From assembly GCA_002633025.1 (NCBI GenBank), contig NMRB01001038.1:147823-211822 (forward strand): a stretch of 64,000 nucleotides of DNA, read 5' to 3'. The translations under genes were made by a program, and so were the position numbers. The notes below the pieces were generated by a model. The model had not been told where the DNA came from. It did no database searches and saw nothing but the letters and a program-made list of their open reading frames with translations. Of this stretch, positions 1-10,072 are shown in pieces (position 1 is the first letter of the stretch; each line of letters starts with the position of its first letter). This DNA is from Notospermus geniculatus. Lineage: Eukaryota > Nemertea > Pilidiophora > Heteronemertea > Lineidae.

Positions 1-170
1 TACGACTGCCGCAAAAATATTGCTAGTTGGGGATTCGACCAAAAGATAAAATCTTAATACTGGGGACTCGACGAATTTTGGCGTCGAGTGAACGACGATG
101 CCTGAGGGGGGGTGGTCCGGGCTAAACTTGATAGCTGCATTAAACCACGTCGAAAGATAATTACTTTGTC

Positions 171-330
171 CAGGGGCCGGTTGCACAAAACTCATGTTAG
201 CGCTATTGCTGTTAGCGCTAACTTTTATGTTAGATAACGTCAAAATCCATTATCATTTTACGTCATTTAACATGATGTTAGCGCTAACATCATGTTAGCG
301 CTAACATGAGTTTTGTGCAACCCAGCCCAG
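171..330. mobile_element. Foldback element, TTAGCGCTAA-rich
   Basis: The two ends are inverted copies: the left reads about CAGGGGCCGGTTGCACAAAA and the right is its reverse complement with a few changes. The inside holds repeated copies of the palindrome TTAGCGCTAA, so several alternative hairpins are possible. It has no coding capacity, which fits a non-autonomous foldback MITE. Its GGGCC start resembles group 1 of this window. Confidence 0.75.
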
Positions 331-631
331 TTTGTCATAGCTGTGACCAAAACCGAGCTACCCAGACATAGTTTTCTATCATCCCAAAATGGCATCTGAA
401 GAGCTCTTATAAGCAAAAGGAGGAAGAAGAGCTATCTACAGTATGTGTCTTCAGCAGACGAAAGGACAGCTGATCATTGAAAACTACTGAAGGTATTTGT
501 TTCCTTTAGCGTGATATGATTTGCCGGTTGTGCACCTGCGGATGACATGATCATGAGGAGGAAAGGAAAAGCAGTGTGCCCATCATATCAACTGAACAAG
601 GACAACAAGGTAATGTTAAGTGCTCTCAATA
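331..631. other. Unassigned spacer
   Basis: I see no repeat shared with the rest of the window and no credible coding frame. The stretch is purine-rich around 415-440 but otherwise unremarkable. Confidence 0.5.
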
Positions 632-1057
632 GGGAGGTTTAGAAATTAAACGATAAATGTAAACTTTACGACGCTATTTTTCATACTACACATTAACCAG
701 ATTTTATATTGCATTTTTGGTACAAAAATAACGTTGTCGATAACGTTTACGTTTTAAAGCCCCACTGTATTGAATCTGAAAAACGCAAATCGTCGCCGCG
801 ATTCTTGACGACGTCACGACGTCAGCGTAGTGTAAAAATGTACTGCGCTCTATCTCAATGCATTAGAGCTCCCCTACGCAGTTTTTTCACTCTCTGTTGA
901 AAACTAGGCCTTGCAATTAAAAAGTAAGTATCAGGCAAGCATTTTGGAGACCTTCACGAGGCCCTGAGACCTCAACCTCCACTCTCCTAACATTTTGAAA
1001 ATACCGTAAAATTCAATACTGTGGGGCTTTAAGTATCATTTGATTTCTAAACCTCCC
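632..1057. mobile_element. Foldback element A (copy 1), interrupted by B
   Basis: The ends are GGGAGGTTTAGAAAT and its reverse complement. The uninterrupted copy at 45717-45854 is about 138 bp and reads through the site where this copy carries 275 extra bases, so the original element is split at 757. Non-autonomous MITE with long terminal inverted repeats. Confidence 0.8.
758..1028. mobile_element. Foldback element B (copy 1) nested in A
   Basis: Starts AGCCCCACTGTATTGAAT and ends with the inverted form, with TTAA on both sides (754-757 and 1029-1032). A second copy at 33637-33892 also sits between two TTAA tetranucleotides inside an unrelated element. The frame 709-900 that spans the A/B junction is therefore chance. 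Confidence 0.8.
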
Positions 1058-1083
1058 TTAATTTTTAAGCAATGTGCAAACAG

Positions 1084-1273
1084 CTTAAAGGACCACGGTA
1101 TTGCCTCTTTTTCTCGACAGCCGTGCCACCCCGCCACTCGAGCTCCAACCCAGGGACTATAACTACATTGCCGGCGAATCGACCCGATTTACTACGTATT
1201 CATTTTGTAATGAATTTTTGTAGTTCGACTTACTGCCGCTAGGTGGCTCCCTCTACGTTGGCAGTCAAATAAC
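1084..1273. repeat. Dispersed repeat D (copy 1)
   Basis: About 190 bp that aligns with 53464-53652. Shared landmarks are CGGTATTGC near the start, a run like ACTACGTA in the middle and GGTGGCTCCCTCTACGT near the end. No coding signal. Class unknown. Confidence 0.7.
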
Positions 1274-1275
1274 GC

Positions 1276-1577
1276 ATATGCATTTCTGGTGATGGTTGGT
1301 ACCACAAATGTCCCTGCTGCCAGTGCATCTTTTAGCATATCATGTAGGACTGTGCCGTGAGAGATCTTGAATTTTTAAATTTCCACTTCATAACGAAAGA
1401 TAACTTTCAAAGTTACACTGTAACTCCATCAGTCTATCGTCATACGCTAAAAGATGCTCTTGCTGCAGGCGATATTTGTGGCACCAACCATCTCCAGAAA
1501 TACATCCCGTCATGGAAATGAAGTCCAATTTCTTATTTCGTACTTCATGTTTCGTCAGATTTGCAAAACCTCACTAA
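1276..1577. mobile_element. Foldback element E (copy 1), left end missing
   Basis: Matches the full copies at 26597-27012 and 49275-49668 from the inner part of the left arm (TTTCTGGTGATGGTTGG) to the right end (GCAAAACCTCACTAA). The outermost left arm is gone, replaced by the D repeat junction. Confidence 0.8.
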
Positions 1578-1793
1578 TATAAACTATAGCTCAATGCTGA
1601 TGTCAGGTTGCACCAACGATTGCCTGCGAGTGTGCCATGATGATGGAACAGACAGCATCAAGTGAAGAAACCACAGCCAGGTCGCAAAAATGAAAACCAC
1701 ACACAGGGTCAACTCTCAGGACAGTATTATTCAGTATGGTATACTTCTCACAGAGCAAAAAAACACCAGGACTGAAGGTACCACCATAAAGGA

Positions 1794-2275
1794 ATCAACC
1801 ATAAAGGTTCAACTGACAAATTTAGCATTTTATAAATGTGGACAATATCCCTTTAAACCTCAACAGCTTTGCATGCTGACGTTTCCATGTGATAGGCAAG
1901 ACCCTTCTGCACATTCACTGCAAATTTTGTTGAATTCCGACTAGTTGATCTTATGATACAAAAGGTCTGAATTAATGAGAACCCCACGAACGATGTGTGT
2001 TCAGGGTCATCGGTGTACATTTGAATAGGCTGACGTACATTTGTACATGGAACAATAAATGTGCTGAAAATAGCTCAGTTATCGTCAGAAATGGAATTCA
2101 AAGCATCATGTTGGCAGGTTCATGTACCCCTTCACCACAAAAAAAGTTGAAGCTCGTGCCTATTACGTAAAGCCAAAATTCAGGCAGTGAGAGACATCTG
2201 GTGGCAACACATGAAGTGTATCCCTCAGTAAGCTCATCGTTCGCAGTTGAACCTTTATGGTTGATTCCTTTATGG
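1794..2275. mobile_element. Element F (copy 1), 482 bp with TIRs
   Basis: Begins CCATAAAGGAATCAACC and ends with the inverted form. TACCA is duplicated directly at both edges (1789-1793, 2276-2280), a 5-bp target duplication. The minus-strand frame that is open in copies at 34541-34789 and 39166-39426 is closed here by a stop, so the frame is not maintained. Confidence 0.85.
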
Positions 2276-2717
2276 TACCACTCAACTAATGGAAAATAAG
2301 AGAGAATGCTTCCATAAGCTAAGACCAACATCTGGATGACTAGTCAGGTGAAAAAAACCCATGTAGATGACCAATAGATTCATCCAATTAGGAAATAGAT
2401 CATGTGGTCTGTTGACCAGAGCAAAATAGGTCTGCTTCTTTCTTGATGGATGAGGAAACGCATCATAAAACAAGACAGGATGCATGTCTTTTTCAGAGAA
2501 CGGAGAAGGAAATTGAAGGAGAATGTCCTTGACCTGCATATTTTTTGACACTTTGGTGGATCATTATTAGCACCAGGTTGGTACACCTGGGTTTCCATGT
2601 GAAGTAAAATAACAGCCGAAAAAGGGAGCTGGCATCTTCACAGTATATGCCGATACTTCAAAATTGGTCCACGTAATACATGTAACATAGGTTTCTATTT
2701 TTACCAGCAACTACGAG
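2276..2717. other. Unassigned spacer
   Basis: No shared repeat or convincing exon found. Short overlapping open frames on the minus strand have no recognisable domain and unremarkable composition. Confidence 0.45.
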
Positions 2718-2952
2718 CTCGGATCCAGGGGGCGTACTTCCCCTATTTTTGGCAGAGCAATGATTTTTTAGCAAGAAAAAAATTAATCAGATAAAAAATC
2801 CAGTATTTTGTTCACAGATGCCAGGAAAATGCATCTAAAGCACTAGAAATAAAATTTTTCTGGGGGGGAGAGCCCCCAAACCCACTTTGGGCTTCACGCT
2901 TTCAGTGCTCCCATTGCCTCCACTCCTTTCTGTCAATCCTCGATCCGGCCTT
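2718..2952. mobile_element. Element H (copy 1), GGATCC/G-run type
   Basis: Starts CTCGGATCCAGGGGGCGTA, contains the shared block TTTTTAGCAAGAAA, GCCAGGAAAATGCAT and AAATTTTTCTGGGGG, and ends CGATCCGGCCTT. The same order of blocks occurs in full at 23789-24049. Palindromic ends rich in G and C flank an AT-rich core. Non-coding. Confidence 0.75.
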
Positions 2953-4106
2953 GAACTAGACTTAACTGAGTAACCATATTGTCAAAGTTGAGACAGGACA
3001 AAAGGAGGTGCCGACAAACACAATGAGATTGACAAGTCTAACATTATTCGGGTGGTTCTCTATTAGTTTACAGCGAATCAAATTTTAGAAAGAAACATGC
3101 TGATCCTAGCTACGATAGAGGGCAGCACACGCACACCGAAACCCGGTCCTATACAATGGACGCCTTTCGTGGGGGAATTGATCAGGACCGGGATGTCAGT
3201 TTCATTTCAATAGTTTTAACCACGAGTAACAGCTATTGAGGCAGCGAGCTAGGGTCTCCATTAGATTGACACTTTAATTGGCTCACTAAGTGACCCTTAT
3301 TTTCGTGTCAGATTTTTCGTTTCCGTGCGATTGTGGAGTCATGTTTTGTCCAATGTTATTGATCGTGGTATATATATACGGTGAATTGTATGTAGTTTTG
3401 TCTGAGGTCAACGAAATTTTGATACGTTGCATAGTTTTTGAGATATTAGGGTTTTTTGGGGCTGAAAGAGCGGATGCGTATCGTGCGTGAGGCTGGATTT
3501 CCTTCCTGGCAATGAGAAATGAGTTGGGTCTGTGGAGGACGAAAATGGGCCGAATCTGATTTGCACGAGCGTGAGTTAATTGGGTAGAATTGTGTACGGA
3601 ACTTGGCTCGAAAAATGTTCAGGTGGTCATTAGTTTTTGTTTGTCAGTGCGTTTGATTTTACCATAACGTCGTTGTCGAGAGAATAGAGGCCGAATCGAC
3701 GGATTTTTTCCCAGAAAGCAAGACTAGCCGAACCATACCTGGTCGCTTGTTTTACTTCAATCGTGTATGCACGGATTACGCTACATGTACATGGAGCTTG
3801 CCTGCGGTGAAAGTAGGTCACGTTTATTTGGCGATGATGTGTATAGTGGATTGTTATTACTAGCATGTTGACCAGCGGCGAACAAATTTTGAGGAAGTGT
3901 GTGTTTGTCTTTGAATATCCTGCGGTAAAGGGTCTGTTGCTTTATTGATGAGTGTGTTTGGAGGGGGTAGTTTCTTGACTAGAATCCATTTTTATTACGA
4001 AGTGACTATTTATCAAGCCCGGCTTGCTAAACAGTACGCAAAATCGAGCTTCCCGTATTTCCGGAACCAGGTGATAAATACTCTAACACTCTCTTCAGTG
4101 TGTTGA
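2953..4106. other. Unassigned 1.1-kb stretch
   Basis: No repeat partner in this window. Frames at 3290-3490 and 3630-3866 show no domain, no repeat relation and no splice context I trust. A short inverted pair GGTCCT/AGGACC flanks 3145-3185. Confidence 0.4.
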
Positions 4107-4172
4107 TTGGCACATTGCAAAGATGTGGGGACTACACCCATGAGGTCGAGGGTTCGATTCCCGTGTGGTCAT
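4107..4172 (+). other. tRNA-like B-box fragment
   Basis: GAGGGTTCGATTCCCGT is a good match to a tRNA T-arm/B box, followed by GTGGTCATG. A weak A-box-like TTGGCACATTG lies upstream, but the acceptor and anticodon stems do not form. Probably a SINE head or tRNA pseudogene, with low certainty. Confidence 0.25.
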
Positions 4173-5225
4173 GATATTTTTTTCATTTTTGTTTCCTTTT
4201 TTTTTTTTTCCTTTTCTTAGAAAATTATGTTGACTTTCCAAATTTCTACCTAGAACAACTGGTTAATTATTTTTTCTTTTAATTAGTGGTGACACTGATA
4301 AAATCGTCTACAGAATCGGCGCATCATTATTGTCAGCTCGACGAACAATACTGAATTTTAAGCCTGCTTGTCAAGCTAGCTCGATAAATAACACTGAATC
4401 CACGTACTCCTCATCGAGCGGCTTGACAAATAAGACCGAAAGTAGTGCTTATTCATCGAGTGGCTCGATAAATAAACCCGGTCTTTTTATTAATCGTTAA
4501 CCGTCAAATCCAACTTCCTCAGAAAATACAATTAGACATGTGGATCATGATGACTCTGATAATTATAAATATTGATACAACCTATTACAGTCGATATTTT
4601 TTTAAAAAGACAGTCGATGCGAATTGTCCATCTATTTTCTGTCACTCCAACCCTCCACTTAGTGAGCCCTGTCGCCACCAGGCTTGTAAATATGAGATAT
4701 ACTTAGCACAGATTTTCAAGAAAGCTATCCATGTCCACAAAACATCTTTGAAAAAGTTCAATCAATAACATAAGCAGAATTAACAAACTGAATCCATCAG
4801 CTTGAATAATAGATGAACAAAATGATGATATCATGTTACTGGCTCTGATGGTATCCTTGCCAAGGGTTCGGTTACCACCTATTATTGATAGAAGGAAGGT
4901 AGTTTCCTTGTGCGAGGGTTTAAGAAAGGGAAGGATTAGAGAAATTGTTGAGTCATGCACCTAACGTTTCATCAAACTGTCTGCTGGTTTTGCTCTGTTT
5001 CTTCAGTCTTACTCACCAATAAGGTTGTAACAATTGGCTTTCAGCCATGATTGTCTGTCCGGGAAATGTTCTTTTACAAAAAAAGTGTTTCCGATTTCGT
5101 ACTCAACACCGCTGATTTCACACTCCCTCCAAGTCCGAATTTGGAACAGTCAGGGCTTCAGTATTCGGACGCCATGAACTTGAAATTAAAATCAGGATAT
5201 GAGAAATGAGCATAGGGAGTTTTCA
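4173..5225. other. Unassigned AT-rich stretch
   Basis: T-rich run at 4183-4215 and weakly repeated TCGATAAATAA motifs at 4380-4480. No credible exon. The frame at 4538-4768 has no recognisable feature. Confidence 0.4.
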
Positions 5226-5290
5226 TGCCCCCGACTTCCGAAAGTCGGGGGCATTTTGTCGTGGTGTGTGCCCAGGCACACACCCACGAC
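5226..5290. repeat. Two adjacent strong hairpins
   Basis: The first stem TGCCCCCGACTT pairs perfectly over 12 bp with 5242-5253 around a CCGA loop. Four bases later GTCGTGGTGTGTGCC (5258-5272) pairs with 5275-5290 around a 2-base loop with one bulge. Material just downstream (GGCACACACCCACGACAGAC) is similar to 11135-11220, so at least part of this is dispersed. Confidence 0.8.
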
Positions 5291-5886
5291 AGACCACCAA
5301 TAAAGGCGCCAAGCACAGCCTCATGGCCAAGCACAGCCACACAGCCAAGCGGGCTAAAAAGGTAATTCACTAGACTGTGTTTTTCCACAACTCCATTGAT
5401 ACGCAACTTCCCCATTAAAAAAACGTGATCAGGCAAAGACTTATCAAAGATTTAAAGGGGCGCATCTTGAGTTTAATTAATTACAAGACATTGGAAGCCA
5501 ACCGGAAAGTTAAGAGTTCATGTTAAGGAGAGAGAATAACATGTGACATTATCGCAGGGATGATCACTGACAAAATGGAATAGATTAAAACGTCCCTCGT
5601 CTGAGTGTGTGGGTCTGATGATGAACAATGTAAAATTCATTATTCATAAGTAGGCTTATTATCCTTCGAAGTCTAAAGGCTCGTCTACACGATCATACAT
5701 TTGTTCAAAACATCATCATACATTTGTATGATGATGTCCAAGCTTGTTTGTCGATTTCTGTCTTGTGACAATGCAGCTAACATTTTGAACATCATCAAAC
5801 ATTGTTCAAAACAGCATCATAGACTTGTATGATGATGTTCAAGTTTGTTGTGGATTTCTATCTACAGTCCAACATTCATGGACATT

Positions 5887-6594
5887 CAGTAGGGGAAAAA
5901 GCCAATATTTTGGAACGTCCCATAAAATAGGTACGATACCAAAATATAGGAACGATTGCAACGCCGCCTAGTTGCAATCATTTCAAAGATTTCAATTATC
6001 TCAAGAACTACACAGAGAAGAACACGAGTTAGAGACATACAGGTTGCATGCTTTGTATAGTCATGGATACAAGAGTGAACACTACCTTTTTCCGCATGCA
6101 TTGAGATATCTCACTCGAGTCTTCTATTGACATAGCTCTCGTAATTGACATATCCCAAAATCGAACTAAATACCGTCATAACTCAAATTCCTATGGATAA
6201 ATCGGAAAATGCGTCACACAGCTTTGTAGTATACTTCGCACAGTAACTTCCAAAAGCAACCTCATAATGCGCTCTCTCAAGTCTGTTTGCGCAGGAGGCC
6301 TTATGTCACTAACGGGAGGAGGCATTTCTCATTAACAAAGCAATCATCCCAATATTTTCGGACGTACTCGAACGAGCGCTGCGAATTAAGGAAGGATCCC
6401 TATCTACCTTGATTGTAAACAAGTGTTGACTCATCATTCTGGCGGGAACACAGCCCAATGCCATTGTTTGTGAGTCAGGTATAAAGAGAGAGTTGAAGGG
6501 ATTTAACCTGTAGGCGGCGTGGCATTCGTCCCAAAATTTCGGTATCGTACCGATTTAATGGGACGTTCCAAAATATTGGCTTTTTCCCCTACTG
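5887..6594. mobile_element. Transposon K, 708 bp, inside J
   Basis: Ends CAGTAGGGGAAAAAGCCAAT and the inverted form, with about 50 bp of terminal inverted repeat ending near GGTACGATACC. ACATT is duplicated at both borders (5882-5886, 6595-6599). The interior has only short frames. The CAG...CTG termini could suggest hAT, but the 5-bp duplication does not fit the usual 8 bp, so the class is left open. Confidence 0.85.
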
Positions 6595-6639
6595 ACATTG
6601 TATGATGAAGTATGATGGAGAAAGGATAATGTTGGATGA

Positions 6640-6945
6640 TGTTCAAGTTTGTTGGGAAAACCGTCCACACAATCATACATTTGTGCCTGAACATCATCAC
6701 ACATTTTTTTTGGATGTTTTGCATTGGCAAGATGAAACATGCAGCTAAAAATTTGAACATCATCATACATGTTCAGGTTTGTGGGGAAAACAGTCCACAT
6801 GATCATACATTTGTCCATGAACATCATCACACAAATTTGAACATCATCATACATGTTGGTTGCTGTTCAAGTTTGTTGGGAAAACAGCCTACACAATCAA
6901 ATATCTGTCCATGAACATCATCATACAAATGTATGAGGATGTTTT
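6640..6945. repeat. Degenerate ~100-bp tandem units inside J
   Basis: Three units share TTTGTTGGGAAAACAG, a CCACA-ATCATACATTTGT block and CATGAACATCATCAC in the same order. They lie just inside the right TIR of J and repeat parts of the TIR (ATCATACATTTGT), so they look like subterminal repeats. Confidence 0.7.
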
Positions 6946-6986
6946 GAACAAATATATGATCGTGTAGACGGGCCTTTAGTTGAGAT

Positions 6987-7105
6987 GGCCCGTACTTTAG
7001 AATGCTCCTCAACCTAAAGGAGTTCCTCAAGGCTATTGTTCTCCTATTGAGAACAATAGCCTTGAGGAACTCCTTTACCTTGAGGAACATTCTAAAATAT
7101 GGGCC
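6987..7105. mobile_element. Palindromic element G (copy 1)
   Basis: A nearly complete 119-bp palindrome: GGCCCGTACTTTAGAATG at the left, the inverse at the right, with a centre at about 7047. Other copies are at 7621-7695 (half), 22612-22727, 38931-39054 and 49727-49843. Right flank is AAT, left GAT. Confidence 0.85.
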
Positions 7106-7239
7106 AATTTGTTTCAGCAGTGCCAGTGGTATAGGGTAGTTGTGAGACTCTTTTGACTGTGATCCCAAAATCTGCCGAGTCCACTCCAAATATGTACAAT
7201 GTAACACTTTTTATTAGTGGAATGTAAATAGGCATTTCA

Positions 7240-7340
7240 AAAAGCATGAAATAGTAACGGGTTTCTAAGGTGACAGCACATAGCCTCCTATCGGATGCGA
7301 ACCCATGGACCCTCGCATAAGGCATCAATCGCCAGCACTA
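7240..7340 (-). mobile_element. tRNA-derived SINE I (copy 1), partial
   Basis: On the minus strand it carries the B-box-like GGGTTCGCATCCGATAGGA and the tail segment CCTTAGAAACCCG found in the copies at 26456, 45121 and 49684. The A-box end is missing here. Confidence 0.65.
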
Positions 7341-7376
7341 TACTTTGAAGACTTTGTTGAGACCAGGGTCCATATT

Positions 7377-7501
7377 CATAAACATATACTTAAGTCAAAG
7401 TGTGATAAACATATACTTAAGTCAAAGTGTGATACTTATCTTTTGTGTTGAACAAAGGATAAGTGTCACACTCAGACTTAAGTAGTTTTATGAATATGGC
7501 C
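7377..7501. mobile_element. Palindromic element M
   Basis: GGTCCATATTCATAAAC at the left and its inverse at the right, with an inner CTTAAGT pair. CAG flanks both sides (7374-7376, 7502-7504), a 3-bp target duplication. The left arm holds a 27-bp direct duplication (AAACATATACTTAAG twice). Confidence 0.8.
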
Positions 7502-7504
7502 CAG

Positions 7505-7617
7505 GGGCCGTATGCACAAAACATCTTAAGTGTAAAAAATTTCCCTTACCGGTATCTTTTGTTTGGAACGAAGTTTAAGGGAAATTTTACACTTAAGATG
7601 TTTTATGCATATGGCCC
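7505..7617. mobile_element. Palindromic element N
   Basis: GGGCCGTATGCACAAAACA and an inverted right end, arms about 50 bp. It starts directly after the CAG that ends M and is followed by another CAG (7618-7620). Non-coding foldback of the GGNCC group. Confidence 0.8.
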
Positions 7618-7620
7618 CAG

Positions 7621-7695
7621 GGCCCTTATTTTAGAATGCTCCTCAACGTAAAGGAGCTCCTCAAGGCTATTAATAATTGTTCTCCTGTTGAGAAC
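7621..7695. mobile_element. Element G (copy 2), left half only
   Basis: GGCCCTTATTTTAGAATGC through the palindrome centre, after which the right arm is lost and X sequence follows. It starts immediately after the CAG that ends N. Confidence 0.75.
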
Positions 7696-7699
7696 AATA

Positions 7700-7870
7700 G
7701 AAGTTTCAAACAAGAACAGTTCGGAGTTTCAAAACATACACATAGTTTTTTTACTTACATTCTTCTTCACAAGCTTATTAAAAATTGCAGATTTACAGGA
7801 ATAAGCCCAGATTGATGGAATGTTGTTATCAAACTCTTTCGTTTATAAAATTGTACATCTTCAGCTGCAT
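7700..7870 (-). repeat. Dispersed repeat X (copy 1), partial
   Basis: Minus-strand copy sharing GAGTTTCAAAACATAC, TTTTTTTACTTACAT and ATGGAATGTTGTT with 21170-21480. The family, about 300 bp, has no inverted ends that I can see. Confidence 0.6.
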
Positions 7871-8296
7871 GCATGTCTAAAAATTTGCGTTGACAAATAC
7901 ACGCTTCCCTTCTGGCCTGCATCCTACTCGATAACATGGTTGAACATAAGTGTTGAAAGATTCCTGAAATAATTCTTTGACAAGGTCTTCTTGCAAGAAA
8001 TTGGCTTCCATGATCAAACAGAGTCAAGATGGCTTTGGTACCATGTAAGGTGGCCCACCCGCATGTTTAGTAAGAACCCTTTGAGTATCTTCTTAAGAAA
8101 TGTAATGACCATGGGCCTCAGGCGATGCCTTTGCCACAGAAATTTCCCATCTGCCTACCACCAACAAGTAGCCAAACAAGAAAGCTGCATCTTAGAGATG
8201 CTGTCTACAAACAGCCTTTTGAAAGATCTCCGCTGCTTGTAACTTCAACTATTCTGACCATGTTTACTTTATTGAGGCTCTAAGAGGAAGGTTTGA
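7871..8296. other. Unassigned stretch with overlapping frames
   Basis: Open frames on both strands (7767-8027 minus, 7991-8242 plus). Neither contains a motif I recognise, and the minus one runs into the X repeat. Probably chance or an old transposon remnant. Confidence 0.35.
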
Positions 8297-8630
8297 CAGG
8301 GTTCCTGCAGCTCTGTGTCAATAAAATTTAAGATCTTTAATACTTTTTCAAGACTTTTTATTGGAAATTAATACCAGTTTGTGGTTAGGCAATGGGCTAG
8401 TCACCGTGATGGATAGATGATGGTACCTGCAATAGCAACTCCCTGAGAAAAATAACCAAGTTTTAAAAATAAACAACACTCTGAAAATGAAATTTAAGAC
8501 TTTTTTAAGACCTCAAGAGCAAAAGTGTTTTTTAAGACCTCAAGAGCAAAAAGTGTGAAATTCTCGACCTTTTCATATTTAAGACTTTTTAAGACTATTT
8601 AAGACTTTTCAAGAATGCGCGGAAACCCTG
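8297..8630. mobile_element. Element FF with CAGGGTTTCC-type ends
   Basis: Left end CAGGGTTCCTGCAG and right end GCGCGGAAACCCTG are inverted, and both arms are rich in AAGACTTTT/AAAAGTCTT. A 29-bp direct duplication (TTTTTAAGACCTCAAGAGC) lies at 8493-8551. Similar termini occur in H7. Non-coding; possibly hAT-like. Confidence 0.6.
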
Positions 8631-8739
8631 GTTTAAACTCATTGACAAGGTTTTGCTGATATTTTCCAAAAATTCTGAATTGCCTAAAATTGTGGAAATT
8701 CGGGAACTAATGGGAAGGCAATTGTCTATTTTTACGACC

Positions 8740-9090
8740 TTTACAAACCTGGTGGCCGTTGTATAAAGATGTAACACGTCTTTTGATCAAAGAACGTGTT
8801 TGATAAATAACATCCCATTAATTAGGGCCTATTCTTGTACATTACAACTTTTAATAGCTTGGTGAAGGATTATGTAAAAAGTAAAAAAAAAGACAATGGG
8901 TCGTATTCTAGAAGCTTCCTTAGCTCTAAGGTTTACTTTTGCCATTGTTTGCAGGGCAGAATGCAAAAGCTTAAAGTGGACTTTAGAGTTAAGGAGGCTT
9001 CTAGAATACGGGCCTATGTATGTGTTTGGAAATCCTAGACCCCATGAATTAAAAAGTTTTTCATCCTTATTTGAATTGGAGTGGACTTGC
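8740..9090 (+). repeat. Dispersed repeat X (copy 2), split by L
   Basis: GGTGGCCGTTGTATAAAGATG, ACATCCCATTAATTAGG and CCCATGAATTAAAAAGT follow the order seen in other X copies (18388, 21170, 49945). It is interrupted by the palindrome at 8898-9014. Confidence 0.65.
8898..9014. mobile_element. Palindromic element L (copy 1) in X
   Basis: GGGTCGTATTCTAGAAGC and its inverse bound a 117-bp palindrome whose centre holds GTTTGCAGGGCAGAAT. Other copies are at 21604-21724 and 36881-36998. Flanks are AAT and TAT, one base from a 3-bp duplication. Confidence 0.85.
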
Positions 9091-9100
9091 AAGACAGCCT

Positions 9101-9316
9101 CTTTAAACCGAGCCGCTGTTTCGAATCTGGGAATCCGTATTGCAGTACTGTGGAACGAAACGGCTGGCTGCGCAATGCAGCATTGGGGATTCCCCGAACC
9201 TCGATACAGGATAATGCTATGTGTGGTTCTATGGTTCTATACATTACGCACGCCTGTAAATGGGGTTGCACTAAGATTTCGGCCGAACTGGGAGTGAGTA
9301 GCGGTACTGTGCGGCT
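9101..9316 (+). mobile_element. Element Q (B-type), left end lost
   Basis: Inverted relative to 10073-10366 and about 80% similar by eye: GCCGCTGTTTCGAATCTGGG near the start, GGATAATGCTAT in the middle, ACTGTGCGGCTTTA at the end. The left terminal repeat is missing. Frames here are shadows of the repeat. Confidence 0.75.
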
Positions 9317-9383
9317 TTAGGACTAAGTCAGTGATGCATACACTCATACAGTACATCTGCAGCCAACTCGCTGCTGGTTCTTT

Positions 9384-9718
9384 AGAGTTCAATGCCACAT
9401 TAAACTCTGGAAGGGGCTAGACGACCGGTACTACTTTTGCACAGGGCAAATGCATAAGGCGGATGAATTTCCGACCGTTGCACAAGCAATTGCGTAGGGA
9501 TTCGAAAGAGTTCGTGCTTTGTTCCTTAATAAAACATTGAATACCCAACAGAATGTTAAAATAGTAGTATTTTTACAAATACTGGAACAAATTCTAATTT
9601 TTGGTATGATTACTTTATCAAATAATTTGTAAAATCGATCAGCATAAGAATCTTGTGCTGGGTTCCAGCCCTCTTCAGACTCAGAGGTCTTAGCTGAGGA
9701 ATGACGGTGGCAACCTCC
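9384..9718 (+). repeat. Repeat LL (copy 1)
   Basis: Direct repeat of 10764-11097 with strong similarity throughout: AGAGTTCAATGCCACATTAA at the start, TAGTATTTTTACAAATACTG in the middle, GAATCTTGTGCTGGGTTCCA near the end. The minus-strand frame 9431-9799 matches 10892-11179 with frameshifts, so I do not call a gene. Confidence 0.8.
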
Positions 9719-10072
9719 TACATGTAGATTGCTTTCTGTTAACAACTTCAGCAACAGAACACCAGCTATTGGTTGATGAAAAATTCTTATTGATGGCAAA
9801 CATCATGAATAAAGCAAACACTATCCCACAGAAAAAAGGGTGAGATATCTGGCATCAACTCAATCATGCGCTGGGACATTAGGTCCAGTCCAATATCCTG
9901 AATCATGGAATGAACAAATCACAATGATTAGATCGATCATTTACATGGAGTACACTTCTTTCACTTACATTTCCATAAAGAAACCTTCGGAGTCGGAGTT
10001 TGCAACTACACATGAACGAGGTACCGGCAAAGCTAATCTGCAACGTGGTGGTGACTATCAACTGGGTTTTAA
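9719..10072. other. Unassigned spacer between repeats
   Basis: No second copy in the window. The frame at 9840-10124 runs into element Q and has no recognisable content. Confidence 0.4.

Larger units (their letters stand above)
5676..6976. mobile_element. Transposon J with 40-bp TIRs, interrupted by K
   Basis: Left end AAGGCTCGTCTACACGATC and its inverted partner CGATCGTGTAGACGGGCCTT at the right, extending about 40 bp with few changes. TA flanks both sides. Removing the internal K insertion leaves about 590 bp. No transposase frame is present, so it is non-autonomous. Member of the TA|AAG group. Confidence 0.85.

Noticed and set aside
3360-3490. TATATATACGG as a promoter
   Set aside because: Isolated TATA-like run with no ORF, initiator or exon downstream.
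5887-6594. K as a hAT element because of CAG...CTG ends
   Set aside because: The duplication I can read is 5 bp (ACATT), not 8 bp, and no transposase is present.
6827-7207. 126-codon minus-strand frame
   Set aside because: Spans the end of J and palindrome G, so it is a repeat shadow.
8896-9297. 133-codon plus-strand frame
   Set aside because: Runs through L, X and Q repeats in series.
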